Shown: positions 9,337-16,880, counted from the first letter of the stretch. The stretch: DNA of 64,000 nt from Novipirellula aureliae (GCF_007860185.1 NZ_SJPY01000008.1:236802-300801); one strand, 5' to 3'. The notes: generated from the sequence alone by a model not told the origin. A program made the numbers and translations.

Positions 9337-9873
9337 ACGATCTTGGGCGTGTGGACGACGCAGCGAGAAATAGTCGGTCACTATTGCATTGTCGCGAGTT
9401 AACGCAATCGACTCAAGTGTGGCCGCATGCCGCGCATCGATTGACACGTCGATTTGGAAATCTATAGCAGATGGGCGTTTGCGGATACTCTCGGCTAGTT
9501 GGTCAGGACGCAAAGGCATGTAGGTGACAGTCTCGTCGTCATCACGCAAACTGAGGCCGTCGATCAGGACAGATGACGCCAGGAACAGTACGACCAGTTC
9601 GTTCGTGTCAGGGCGGACCCACGAAGCCACAACGGCCGGACGCTGTAGTGATTCAGGCGTTGATTTCGCGATAGCATGCAACACCTCGCTATGAAAGCCG
9701 AAGCGGTGCACCTCGGGATATGCACCGATTGCATGAAAGTCGAAAGAGTTGTCGATTCGTTCCGCCGTTGTAAACGGGCGATTCACGTATTGGTACGCTG
9801 CGATTGTCAGCGCAGAGAGAACCACAAAAAAAAGCAACTTCCTCAGTGAAAATCGAATCAGCGTCAACTTCAT
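9325..9873 (-). CDS. Cassette gene: hypothetical membrane-anchored protein
   Basis: The 182-residue protein opens MKLTLIRFSLRKLLFFVVLS, a positively charged leader and one membrane segment. 'FSLRKLLFF' is a common N-terminal pattern of planctomycete membrane-anchored proteins. The rest is soluble, with no domain I recognise. The start lies 6-10 bases after the end of attC-like site 2 and the stop lies inside attC-like site 1, the compact layout of an integron gene cassette. It is the last gene of the minus-strand array. Confidence 0.6.
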   Translation of the reverse strand: MKLTLIRFSLRKLLFFVVLSALTIAAYQYVNRPFTTAERIDNSFDFHAIGAYPEVHRFGFHSEVLHAIAKSTPESLQRPAVVASWVRPDTNELVVLFLASSVLIDGLSLRDDDETVTYMPLRPDQLAESIRKRPSAIDFQIDVSIDARHAATLESIALTRDNAIVTDYFSLRRPHAQDRAEP

Positions 9874-9878
9874 ATTGC

Positions 9879-9966
9879 GGAACGTTTGGGTTAACCGCGT
9901 CGGCCGGATTAACGCTGACCACAGAGCAAACGCTCGTGGCCGACTGCGGTTGATCGTTTGGTTCGG
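9879..9966 (-). other. attC-like recombination site 2 (after cassette gene 10004-10582)
   Basis: Read on the minus strand, an outer CCGAAC core is paired with GTTCCG at the far end. Inner arms ACCGCAGTCGGCC and GGCCGACGCGGT pair with one unpaired A, the extrahelical base expected of attC. The central part is closely similar to site 8 at 14931-15021 although the genes beside them differ. Confidence 0.78.
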
Positions 9967-10003
9967 CCATACACCAACGTTATTGAATGACTACATTGAA
10001 TGA

Positions 10004-10582
10004 CTACTCCGGAAAGGCCATGCAGATGACCTTCCACTCGTCCCCGTGGCGTCCCAACATTGCGAACATAGGGAACGCAAATGCGTTCGCAGTGAGTGTT
10101 TTTTCCAACCACGTTCTTTGTGCGGCCGCGTTAGCGAAGTGCTCAGAATCATCTGGTAGATCGGCTAGAAACTTCAACGCACCCTTAAGCCGCTCGGCTT
10201 CCTTTTCTCGCAATGGACGGGACGCGACAAACGACGCGAACGCCACAGTACGGTTTGAAGCTAATGTCTTCACTTCCGTCGACGATACCTTCAGCCCCAC
10301 CATGTCCAAATTACCTTTTGGCGGGAACAAGGAGGTTTCGTCAGCGGTGTCGACGATCTCGATTCTAGCCTGCCGTTTTCCTTTCAAGGTTGCCGCGTCG
10401 ATACCAACAAAATGATCCCCAAGCACGGCTCGCAGTTGGTCGGCGTTCCGATTCGAAATTGCATCGAAGTAGGCGTTGAGGACATTCTCAATCTCCCCGC
10501 CGGTGACATCTGTTTCTTCGGCAAATGTAAAACTCGAAACAGAAAAGAACACCAACGCGAAACAGTGGCGGATAATCGACAT
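10004..10582 (-). CDS. Cassette gene: secreted SnoaL/DUF4440-like protein
   Basis: The 192-residue protein starts at the ATG at 10580-10582 with GGAGAG eight bases upstream; the longer frame to 10711 runs through an attC-like site and is rejected. A signal peptide (MSIIRHCFALVFFSVSSFTFA) precedes EIENVLNAYFDAISNRNADQLRAVLGDHFVGID, the opening helix pattern of SnoaL/NTF2-like folds. The C-terminal DEWKVICMAF fits the closing strand. Function is unknown; the NTF2-like assignment is a pattern judgement. Confidence 0.65.
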   Translation of the reverse strand: MSIIRHCFALVFFSVSSFTFAEETDVTGGEIENVLNAYFDAISNRNADQLRAVLGDHFVGIDAATLKGKRQARIEIVDTADETSLFPPKGNLDMVGLKVSSTEVKTLASNRTVAFASFVASRPLREKEAERLKGALKFLADLPDDSEHFANAAAQRTWLEKTLTANAFAFPMFAMLGRHGDEWKVICMAFPE

Positions 10583-10635
10583 TTTAGGTCTCTCCGTTTT
10601 GTAAGTGAGCATTTGATAGTGACCGACTCTTGTGG

Positions 10636-10722
10636 CCGAACGTTGGACATCAGCGGGGACGAGCGAACGAGCAACCATTGCCCAATCGCGTGTTCGAGTC
10701 CTCCGTTGCATGTCATGGTTCG
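10636..10722 (-). other. attC-like recombination site 3 (after cassette gene 10784-11224)
   Basis: Minus-strand structure: CGAAC pairs with GTTCG, GACAT with ATGTC, and CGGAGGAC with GTCCCCG, leaving an extrahelical A. The order of outer core, spacer, inner arm and terminal loop is that of attC. CATGCAACGGAGGAC is shared word for word with site 4. Confidence 0.82.
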
Positions 10723-10783
10723 TCGATTTTCGGCAGCGAGACCACGCTTCCTATTGGCGACGACCTTGCTCAGTCTATCACTT

Positions 10784-11224
10784 TCAAACAGGACGCACCA
10801 AATACGCCATTGTTAGCGCCCCGCCGAAAATGATCGTGGCCAAGATCGCAACCACGGGATTTGCCGCCAGCGCGAGTAGCGTGACGAATCCGTACGGCAG
10901 CATAAGTGCGACTAGCAATGATCCAAACAAGATTCGCTTCAGGGCTACCAAGTATGCCGTGTACCACGACAGCAGTCCGGCTACGGCACCGATTGCCGCA
11001 TACAAACGCAGATAGAAAGTGAAGTCGATTGGCGGAATCGGAGAGATGCTGTGCATCAAGAGAATGAAGCCGATTCCAAACAGTGTCGAAGCGAAGATCC
11101 AGGCGATTGCAAATGCGGGTCGATTAATCAAACGACGCAGCCCGACGGCGTGATCGTCATCCGAAATCGAGTCTTCGCTGGGCGCCAAAGGAGAATCGTA
11201 TGGGTTCAAACGCGTGCAACTCAA
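10784..11224 (-). CDS. Cassette gene: multi-pass membrane protein with N-terminal NPYDSP motif
   Basis: Up to 146 residues, with about three or four hydrophobic helices (FAIAWIFASTLFGIGFILL; YAAIGAVAGLLSWYTAYLV; GSLLVALMLPYGFVTLLAL; VVAILATIIFGGALTMAYL). The cytosolic N-terminus contains LNPYDSPLAP, a signature seen at the start of many small planctomycete membrane proteins of unknown role. The first codon is TTG at 11222-11224, about eight bases after attC-like site 4 ends; a TTG a few codons on is possible. Confidence 0.65.
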   Translation of the reverse strand: MSCTRLNPYDSPLAPSEDSISDDDHAVGLRRLINRPAFAIAWIFASTLFGIGFILLMHSISPIPPIDFTFYLRLYAAIGAVAGLLSWYTAYLVALKRILFGSLLVALMLPYGFVTLLALAANPVVAILATIIFGGALTMAYLVRPV

Positions 11225-11228
11225 TTCG

Positions 11229-11320
11229 ACGAACGCTACGCATCAGCGGGGTCGGGCGAGACACTTGCAAGCATATCAAAACGCGTGCCACCCGTCCTCC
11301 GTTGCATGCGATGGTTGAAC
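11229..11320 (-). other. attC-like recombination site 4 (after cassette gene 11461-11652)
   Basis: Minus strand: CAACCAT and AGCGTTC form the outer cores. CGCAT pairs with ATGCG, and CGGAGGACGGG pairs with CCCGACCCCG leaving an extrahelical A. Its layout matches site 3 base for base in the conserved parts. The 140 bp between it and the stop at 11461 hold no gene. Confidence 0.82.
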
Positions 11321-11460
11321 AGAGGACTTGAGCTTCGGCTACGTTCGTACCTCACTCCGCGAAGTCAAATCCTTATTGGTTATCTGGCGATTTTTTGTAT
11401 CGGAGTGCTTGTTGTGGTTGCAACTATGGGACAAGCGATGGGTTCCTCTCGTTCACGAAG

Positions 11461-11652
11461 TTATTCTCCACCCTTGTCTGATGCAGTATTTTGGAACCTG
11501 CCAGCGGAACCAAATACGATGCCCAATGAGACGCCAAGTGCCAGCCAAATTGCCAGGTTACCCGTCGCAACACCGATAGCCGTCCCGATTGAGATTCCAA
11601 GGGCGATGCCCGCACCTTGTGCACCGATCGATCTGTTCTTTTTGGTCTTCAT
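11461..11652 (-). CDS. Cassette gene: small Gly-rich membrane protein
   Basis: A 63-residue protein from the ATG at 11650-11652, preceded by GGAG at a five-base spacing; an earlier start at 11694 is less likely. MKTKKNRSIGAQGAGIALG leads into two glycine-zipper-like hydrophobic helices with repeated GxxxG spacing (GIALGISIGTAIGVATG; LALGVSLGIVFG). Such proteins insert and pack in membranes, but no function can be assigned. Confidence 0.6.
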   Translation of the reverse strand: MKTKKNRSIGAQGAGIALGISIGTAIGVATGNLAIWLALGVSLGIVFGSAGRFQNTASDKGGE

Positions 11653-11777
11653 CGCCGCTCCATTCCCTTTTTGGTTAGTCCCAGAAAATTGCAACAGTTT
11701 GCTGCGATCTGAACGTTCAGTGTTCGTCGGTTACCATCAAATATTGGCAAGATAATGACAGCGTTTCGGTTAAGCCA

Positions 11778-11868
11778 GATAACGCCGGAATTCACGGGGT
11801 CGGGCTGTGAAAAGATTGCATTTCAGAAACGCGTGACGCCCGACTCCCGTGCAATTCCTTGGTTATCG
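11778..11868 (-). other. attC-like recombination site 5 (after cassette gene 11863-12261)
   Basis: The clearest of the set. On the minus strand GATAAC pairs with GTTATC at the ends, GAATT with AATTC next, and CGGGAGTCGGGC with GCCCGACCCCG inside, leaving an unpaired base. The stop codon TAA of the upstream gene lies inside the first core, a classic cassette arrangement. Confidence 0.88.
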
Positions 11869-12261
11869 CATTAGTCCAGCTTTGCGGTATTCTTCCGTCA
11901 GCTTCAAGAGCTCCGCTTTTCCATTGACACAACAAGCCGTCTCGTAGGTGTTTCCAGAGGCGCCGCTCGGTATCTCTTTTAAGTGCAGCACTCGTAAATA
12001 CTGGAAAACGTCAAAGGTCACCGGATCGACATTCTGCAGTGCAGACGCAGGCAATGAAATTGCTTTCACATGCCCGCTTTTGGGTCCAAGTCCGCGATGG
12101 TATTCAATCTTTCCCCCATGCCGTGCAATCGTTTCCACGAGGGTAGCGTTGGGCTCTCGCTGTGCGTTTCGCAACGAAACACATCCCGCAAGACAAAACG
12201 CGATGCAACTAACGACAACGATGACGCCGCGATTGGTCATGACTGATACAGTAGGGTTCAT
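11863..12261 (-). CDS. Cassette gene: lipoprotein of unknown function
   Basis: The 132-residue protein starts at the ATG at 12259-12261 with AAGGA upstream. The leader ends in a lipobox, CLAGC, so the mature protein is probably lipid-anchored. The rest contains ATLVETIARHGGKIEYHRG and a Leu-rich segment, VFQYLRVLHLKEI, that hints at a repeat-like fold. No family is recognised. The 5' untranslated gap from attC-like site 6 is only about 18 bases, and the stop is inside site 5. Confidence 0.65.
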   Translation of the reverse strand: MNPTVSVMTNRGVIVVVSCIAFCLAGCVSLRNAQREPNATLVETIARHGGKIEYHRGLGPKSGHVKAISLPASALQNVDPVTFDVFQYLRVLHLKEIPSGASGNTYETACCVNGKAELLKLTEEYRKAGLMR

Positions 12262-12277
12262 GTCATCCTTCATAAGT

Positions 12278-12368
12278 GCGATAACGGCGGCCGTCACCGG
12301 GACGGCGGGAAAAGTTGTCCATTATAAAAAACGCTAGTTCGCCGTCTCCGGTGCACGGAATGGTTCCG
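12278..12368 (-). other. attC-like recombination site 6 (after cassette gene 12334-13017)
   Basis: Minus strand: GGAACC begins the site and GTTATC ends it, with CCGT/ACGG pairing inside. The inner arms CCGGAGACGGCG and CGCCGTCCCGG pair perfectly around one extrahelical A. The last codons of the upstream gene (ending TAG at 12334-12336) are inside the first arm. Confidence 0.87.
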
Positions 12369-13017
12369 CTTCTCCGATTGGTGGTGCAATGCGACTGTTA
12401 GGCTTTTGATCAATGGAAACGATTAAATATATCTTCTTGCTGATCGGTGGTACCTCGTGATCGAAAAGTCTCGCGTTGTGTTCCACCGGTTCAGTTTTAA
12501 TTGCCACCGGAACCGCATTATTCAGATCCAGTTTTTCGTCTGCCCTCACTACGACTAAATCAGTCGTTTTCGAATCGGGTGACAAATTTGGCACGAATGA
12601 ATGGGCATAAGTCAACACAATCTGAACCGACTGCTCATTTGCTTTTGCGGACAACTGGATAGCAGAGCCAATCCAATGATGATGTTTGGCCAACGCTGCG
12701 TCGGTGGATTGAAAACGGTGCTCCGACTTTGATGGCCGCAGAAGTTCAATCGGTATTGACTGAGCCAGCATTGTATTGTGTCCATCCTGCACCGTCAGTG
12801 AAAACTGTTGAACTATTTCACCTTTTCCATCGGCCGTATATTTCCAGAAGTTCGCAGCAATCTCCTCCAACGTATCTGGACCGTCATCTGTCAACACGAA
12901 TTCTGTTATCTGAACGACGTGCTCAACGATGCCGGAATCGCTCGACTTGACGTCTTGAGCCAGAAGCTGATCGCAGTATGAAACCAAAAAAGTAATCAGG
13001 AGTAATGAGCGATACAT
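12334..13017 (-). CDS. Cassette gene: secreted protein of unknown function
   Basis: The 227-residue protein starts at the ATG at 13015-13017, preceded by AAAGGA; a start at 13044 is poorer. Signal peptide: MYRSLLLITFLVSYCDQLLA. The mature part is predicted beta-rich, without Cys clusters or known catalytic motifs. It starts about 20 bases after attC-like site 7 and ends inside site 6, the complete layout of a single-gene cassette. Confidence 0.65.
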   Translation of the reverse strand: MYRSLLLITFLVSYCDQLLAQDVKSSDSGIVEHVVQITEFVLTDDGPDTLEEIAANFWKYTADGKGEIVQQFSLTVQDGHNTMLAQSIPIELLRPSKSEHRFQSTDAALAKHHHWIGSAIQLSAKANEQSVQIVLTYAHSFVPNLSPDSKTTDLVVVRADEKLDLNNAVPVAIKTEPVEHNARLFDHEVPPISKKIYLIVSIDQKPNSRIAPPIGEAEPFRAPETAN

Positions 13018-13036
13018 GCATGGTCCTTTTTCAATG

Positions 13037-13126
13037 CGGAACAATTTAGTTCACCCCTACTCGGCAGCTGGAGTTTGACTTCCAAAACGGTTCACGCCGA
13101 GTCGCGGGTGCAACGATTTGTTGAAC
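13037..13126 (-). other. attC-like recombination site 7 (bordering the IS91-family element)
   Basis: Minus strand: GTTCAAC begins and TTGTTCCG ends the site. ACCC(GCG)ACTCGGC pairs with GCCGAGT(A)GGGGT inside. Its own cassette gene is absent; the neighbouring DNA on that side is the IS91-family element. On the plus strand the site ends GTTGAAC at 13126. Confidence 0.7.
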
Positions 13127-13312
13127 TGGTGGAGGGCCGTTTGCCTCCGTTGCCACGCTAGTGTAGAGGATCGCTTAGGGGATTACCAGGATCGACGCCC
13201 GTTGTGCGAGCGAGAATTTGCCGACCCGAAGTAAACCAAGAGAGCCTCGGCGCGCACTCTGAGCCCAATTGAACAGTCGCTTGTTTTCCCTTGGTCATCC
13301 ATTGGCAATACT

Positions 13313-14518
13313 TCATGCAACGCCTCTTTTCTGCTCTAACAAACGGATGACCCGAAGAGGCGGCGGACGGCCTGGCTCAAAATGACCATGCGAGACTAAC
13401 TCCGCGCCACAGGTCGGACATTTGCCTGCATCCTCGCGGCCGATTGACTCCAGGAATTTCTCGACACTCAAGATCGCGACCTCCGTCTCCGGTCGCTCGA
13501 GCCCGAGTGCCTTCCCGAGTGCCTCGTGCGCCTCGTCAAGACGACTGTGTTGATTGCCACAGTAAAGCCCATAACCTCGCACCGCTTGAAAACGACGCGG
13601 AGGAACATGCTCGAGTAACCGGGCAATGAAGTCATCCACCGCGAGACTCGTTACGCTCTGACGATTGCGATCACTGCCGCTCTGGGTCGGCGCTCGATAA
13701 CGAAAGTAAACTCGACCCTCTCGTTCGCACAACAAGCGACGATTACCTATCGGGCCCCCCTTGAGGTAGTTCGCCAAGTACGTGGCCACGCCTTCGCCAT
13801 GATCATAACGATCGAGAATCTTGACGTTCCAAACGGTCCGGCCAAGCTTGTTGAGCAGACCCCGCAACCGAGCTTCGCTCGTGTCCGGAGGAACCACCAA
13901 TTCACCTCGGTCGAGCTTCTCGAGCAACATCGCCCGAAACTTACCACGAAACTTGATCATCAATACTTTGCGAGGCAACAAGCACGACTTCTTGGGCTCT
14001 TTCCAGCAGCCCCAATCGTCCAATCCCCCAGCGCTGACCAAGACGTGCAGGTGGACGTGCTCGGCCAGCGTTTGGCTCCAGGTATGCAGCGCTGTCAATA
14101 GCCCAACGGTCGCGCCCAGGTATTTGGGATCACGTAGCAATTCGATCAGCGTCTGCGAAGCGGCAGCGAATAGCGTGTCAGCAAAGACATCTTTGTTGTA
14201 TCGCCACAGCGGTAACAGATCGTGTGACGTCGTAAAGATCGTGTGGTAATGAGGGCAAGACAGCAAGCGATGTTTCCAACCCTCCAACCAGCGTACTCGC
14301 GCCAAGCAGTTGCACTGCGGACAGCAGCGATGGCGGCAGGAGTTGTACGCGATTTGGTGAAAGTGGCCGTCGGGACAACTGTTGATGTGACCTCCCATCG
14401 CTGCGGTTTGGCAATCACGCATTCGCACCGCCGCGCCCAGCATGTCCGAGGAGAGCGGATGCTGTTGGCTAAAGCGGTCAAGGTGCTGCTGCAAAAGTGA
14501 TTGAATCGTCAGGCCCAT
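13313..14518 (-). CDS. IS91-family transposase (HUH endonuclease)
   Basis: About 401 residues from the ATG at 14516-14518 (MGLTIQSLLQQHLDRF). N-terminal zinc-binding Cys/His cluster: CRHRCCPQCNC. HUH metal-binding motif: HVHLHVLVSAGG. Candidate catalytic tyrosines lie in ATYLANYLKGG, and a C-terminal CPTCGAEL zinc knuckle follows. All are hallmarks of rolling-circle IS91/ISCR-type transposases, which move single strands from oriIS to terIS. It appears full-length and undamaged. It is transcribed in the same direction as the cassette genes. Confidence 0.92.
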   Translation of the reverse strand: MGLTIQSLLQQHLDRFSQQHPLSSDMLGAAVRMRDCQTAAMGGHINSCPDGHFHQIAYNSCRHRCCPQCNCLARVRWLEGWKHRLLSCPHYHTIFTTSHDLLPLWRYNKDVFADTLFAAASQTLIELLRDPKYLGATVGLLTALHTWSQTLAEHVHLHVLVSAGGLDDWGCWKEPKKSCLLPRKVLMIKFRGKFRAMLLEKLDRGELVVPPDTSEARLRGLLNKLGRTVWNVKILDRYDHGEGVATYLANYLKGGPIGNRRLLCEREGRVYFRYRAPTQSGSDRNRQSVTSLAVDDFIARLLEHVPPRRFQAVRGYGLYCGNQHSRLDEAHEALGKALGLERPETEVAILSVEKFLESIGREDAGKCPTCGAELVSHGHFEPGRPPPLRVIRLLEQKRGVA

Positions 14519-14597
14519 AGACTTATCAGAGCATACCAGCGATGTCCAAGCAAGTTTTTTTGCGTTTGATTGGCCATTCCCCCCCGGGTCGGCCCGA

Positions 14598-14900
14598 TCA
14601 GCCCGGTTCTGCTCGGCACTGTTTGAGCAGCTGTTCGGCTTTCTCAAGACCAAATTCGTCGACCATCTGGTCCCACATCGGCGACTCGCGGATCTTCTGC
14701 TGATAGATTTCGGTCATCCGCTCAAAGACATCGCTGTCGGGCGTGCCAGGGACAACGGCGTGCATGCCTTGTTCGTCCAGCCACAGCGGGACGCCTGAAT
14801 CCAAAGCAGCGGTCTGCGATCCGACTGGAGGTTTCGGATTGGAAGAAGGCGGACGTCTTCGCTTGCGTTTGTTTCCGCCAGGCTTTTTGCGCCGCGTCAT
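14598..14900 (-). CDS. Small ORF upstream of the IS91-family transposase
   Basis: The 100-residue protein has a very basic N-terminus (MTRRKKPGGNKRKRRRPPSS) followed by an acidic helical part (FERMTEIYQQKIRESPMW; FGLEKAEQLLKQC). It is 80 bases upstream of the transposase start in the same direction and inside the inferred element. It may be an accessory protein of the insertion element. No domain is recognised. Confidence 0.55.
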   Translation of the reverse strand: MTRRKKPGGNKRKRRRPPSSNPKPPVGSQTAALDSGVPLWLDEQGMHAVVPGTPDSDVFERMTEIYQQKIRESPMWDQMVDEFGLEKAEQLLKQCRAEPG

Positions 14901-14930
14901 CGCTTAGCTACGTCTCCCCCGATAGGGCCA

Positions 14931-15021
14931 GTTCAACGCCAACGATAACCGCGTCGGCCAAATTAACGCTGACCACAGAGTAAACGGTCGTGGCCGGCTG
15001 CGGTTCATCGGATGGTTCGTC
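14931..15021 (-). other. attC-like recombination site 8 (after cassette gene 15039-15431)
   Basis: Minus strand: ACGAAC begins the site and GTTGAAC ends it; the latter fits the integron R' consensus GTTRRRY exactly. CGAT pairs with ATCG, and ACCGCAGCCGGCC pairs with GGCCGACGCGGT with extrahelical bases. The terminal loop is almost the same as in site 2. Confidence 0.85.
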
Positions 15022-15038
15022 CGTCTATCGTCTTCCAG

Positions 15039-15431
15039 TTACCGTGTTGTCTTAGCTGAAAGATGATTCTGGCTACGGCGACGCTCCCAAAGTCTTGCTG
15101 TGAGCATTGACACGATCAATTGTAGTGCCGCGGATAAAACCATAACAGCAACGACCACATACGCAGCGGAAAGTTCTCGCAAGCTCAAGCACGCACAATA
15201 GAACAGTCCAAGCGAAAGTGGAATACCAAGCAAGATGTACGGGAAGCGTTTCGCGGTTTGAATCTCGAGTACGCTTCCGAAATAGGATTGAATCATGCCG
15301 AACGAAAACAGCGTGCCACCTAATGAGAATAAAAATCCCGTATGATCCAGATAGAGTCCAAGGCATGTAAGCAAGCAACCTGTCCAAACCACTGCTTGGC
15401 TGGTCACAGAGTTCTTGGTCATTGAGGGCAT
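15039..15431 (-). CDS. Cassette gene: four-helix membrane protein
   Basis: The 130-residue protein starts at the ATG at 15429-15431 with GAAGAG six bases upstream. Hydrophobic helices: AVVWTGCLLTCLGLYLD, GFLFSLGGTLFSFGMIQSYF, YILLGIPLSLGLFYCAC and YVVVAVMVLSAALQLIVSM. The basic C-terminus ends in RRRSQNHLSAKTTR. No family is recognised. It is the first (promoter-proximal) gene of the minus-strand cassette array. Confidence 0.65.
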   Translation of the reverse strand: MPSMTKNSVTSQAVVWTGCLLTCLGLYLDHTGFLFSLGGTLFSFGMIQSYFGSVLEIQTAKRFPYILLGIPLSLGLFYCACLSLRELSAAYVVVAVMVLSAALQLIVSMLTARLWERRRSQNHLSAKTTR

Positions 15432-15461
15432 GCGAATCTCTTCATAGGACGAACTACTAAG

Positions 15462-15486
15462 TTATCCCTTGATAGTTAAGGGATAA
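15462..15486. other. Perfect inverted repeat upstream of the first cassette gene
   Basis: TTATCCCTT and AAGGGATAA form a 9-bp stem with a 7-base loop. It lies 30 bases upstream of the first cassette gene, in the gap 15432-16293, where I see no reliable gene. It could be an operator for array transcription or a degenerate recombination site; there is no T-tract to argue for a terminator. Confidence 0.5.
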
Positions 15487-15592
15487 TAGGGAAATCATAC
15501 TCTTACACCCCTGTCAGTCAAGTCGTTTGACTAATATCCCGTGACTGGACACAAAGGGGTGCAACCGTTCAGTTGGTGACTGTTTTGGCTGT

Positions 15593-15865
15593 TTGATGGA
15601 ATGTGTCGTCATCAGTATCACTCCGTTTGAACGTGAGGTTTTGAGGGATCGACTGGGGGAGAATGATCAGGTTTGGTTCCCACGCTGGCTGAGGCGGTAT
15701 GCGACGGGCGTCGGCCAGGATTGGCCGAGACCAGCCCTGTCGATCGCTTGGCTTTCCAAGCTCAACCAGCAGCAATCACAAGTCGGTTTCGACGGGCAAA
15801 ATTGCAACGTCCGTCCGCACTTCGTGCTCTTGGGTGACAGCGGCGTGTCAGCTCCGGCGAGTTAA
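15593..15865 (+). pseudogene. Open frame, possible relic of an integron-type integrase N-terminus
   Basis: A 90-codon frame divergent from the cassette array. FEREVLRDRLGENDQVWFPRWLRRYA superficially resembles the N-terminal core-binding region of tyrosine recombinases (a W..W.RR[FY] pattern). ALSIAWLSKLNQQQSQ could correspond to the following helix. No catalytic residues follow and the frame ends early. The position, divergent and next to the first cassette, is where intI would sit. This is a weak similarity judged by eye and may be chance. Confidence 0.22.
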
Positions 15866-16293
15866 GTGCAATCATTGTTCCATTTAGCTAATGTTATGAC
15901 GCGGCCGGTAGGAATGCAACCAAGAACAACCGAGCAGCGTTGCGAAAGGAGAAAAAGCGGATTCATTCGCCTGAAATTTAGATTGAAAATTGAATGGTGC
16001 TACTCACTGCTTTCGATAGGATTGACCACGTTTGCGGCGTCCATGACAAAAACTGTCACGCTGACTGCGTCGTATCGAGATCACCACAAAGTTGTCGCGT
16101 CCGCAGAGTATGCAGATCCATTTTTTCGATGCCAAACCAACAGCCTGACCTACTGGTAAACGCAACGGTCGCGTGCCTCGTTGCTCCTGAACCTTGTCGC
16201 AGAGCAGTATACATGGTCTGCAAACTCGCGATCTCGGAAACAGCGAACCTATACGAACGCCTAAGAACGTCGGCCTAACCATCGGAGCAAAAC

Positions 16294-16623
16294 ATGGACT
16301 TCTGGGACAATCATTCGTTGCTCTTCGTGCTGGCGATGCTCTACCAGCGTGTAGCGGTCGACCGCAACCAAATTGACGAGTTGGGACTTCACGGGGACTT
16401 CAACCCCGCGAAGGAAACAAGTGTCAGGCTTAAAGGCTTTGTTGAACGGACAGGCGGGAAAGAGACGTGGGAACTCGAATCACTGCCTCCTGAGTATCTA
16501 CGCGATCAAGTACGCGCAGGAATCGAAGCCAATATGGACATGGCCACAGTCCTGACAATGGAATCGATCCCGTTGAATTTGCATATCAAAAATGTCTGGC
16601 ATCACCGAAGCCCCAATTCGTGA
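16294..16623 (+). CDS. Island hypothetical protein
   Basis: The 109-residue protein is preceded by GGAG seven bases before the ATG. MDFWDNHSLLFVLAMLYQR forms a hydrophobic N-terminal helix; the remainder is soluble and acidic (WELESLPPEYLRDQVRAGIE). No family is recognised. Its stop overlaps the start of the next gene (TGATG), indicating coupling. Confidence 0.55.
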   Translation: MDFWDNHSLLFVLAMLYQRVAVDRNQIDELGLHGDFNPAKETSVRLKGFVERTGGKETWELESLPPEYLRDQVRAGIEANMDMATVLTMESIPLNLHIKNVWHHRSPNS

Positions 16624-16880
16624 TGCATCTTCCCGATGAATCCGGAAGCGTGAAGTTAGCAAAACTGATCGTAGAGTTAGCGCGGGAAGACGGAACGTTT
16701 TTCTTAAGTGTTCGAAAACCGTGCGAACTGGTTGGGCTATCACATGCTCAAGTTTCACGATTACTAAAACATTGGCATCGCACAGGGGTGCTCGACATTA
16801 TGGTGCCTGGGAGGCCAGGCCATCCTGGATCACGCGCTACGCGATATCGGTTAAACCCAAAACGAGTGGTTCCCAATTGA
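16623..16880 (+). CDS. Small winged-helix DNA-binding protein
   Basis: The 85-residue protein shows FFLSVRKPCELVGLSHAQVSRLLKHWHRTGVLDIM, a helix-turn-helix with recognition helix SHAQVSRLLK, then a basic wing (GRPGHPGSRATRYRLN). This resembles the C-terminal wHTH of primase/replication proteins in mobile elements. It may be a free-standing regulator (for example an excisionase-like role) or the surviving end of a replication gene. The 447 bp from here to the integrase hold nothing else supportable. Confidence 0.55.
   Translation: MHLPDESGSVKLAKLIVELAREDGTFFLSVRKPCELVGLSHAQVSRLLKHWHRTGVLDIMVPGRPGHPGSRATRYRLNPKRVVPN

Larger units (their letters stand above)
13127..14930 (-). mobile_element. 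IS91-family insertion element between two attC-like sites
   Basis: The element carries a Y2/HUH-type transposase and one small upstream ORF. Boundaries are inferred. Just below 13127, minus-strand sequence reads CCACCA then GTTC, matching the known IS91 habit of placing its oriIS end beside GTTC/GAAC. A hairpin (GGAGG...CCTCC) lies immediately inside that end, as expected of oriIS. The other end is placed next to attC-like site 8. No flanking duplication is expected for this family. Confidence 0.6.

Noticed and set aside
16270-16365. GGCCTAACCATCGGAGCAA, resembling an attC start on the plus strand
   Set aside because: Only part of a stem can be drawn, it would overlap the N-terminus of a plausible gene, and its orientation is opposite to the other sites.
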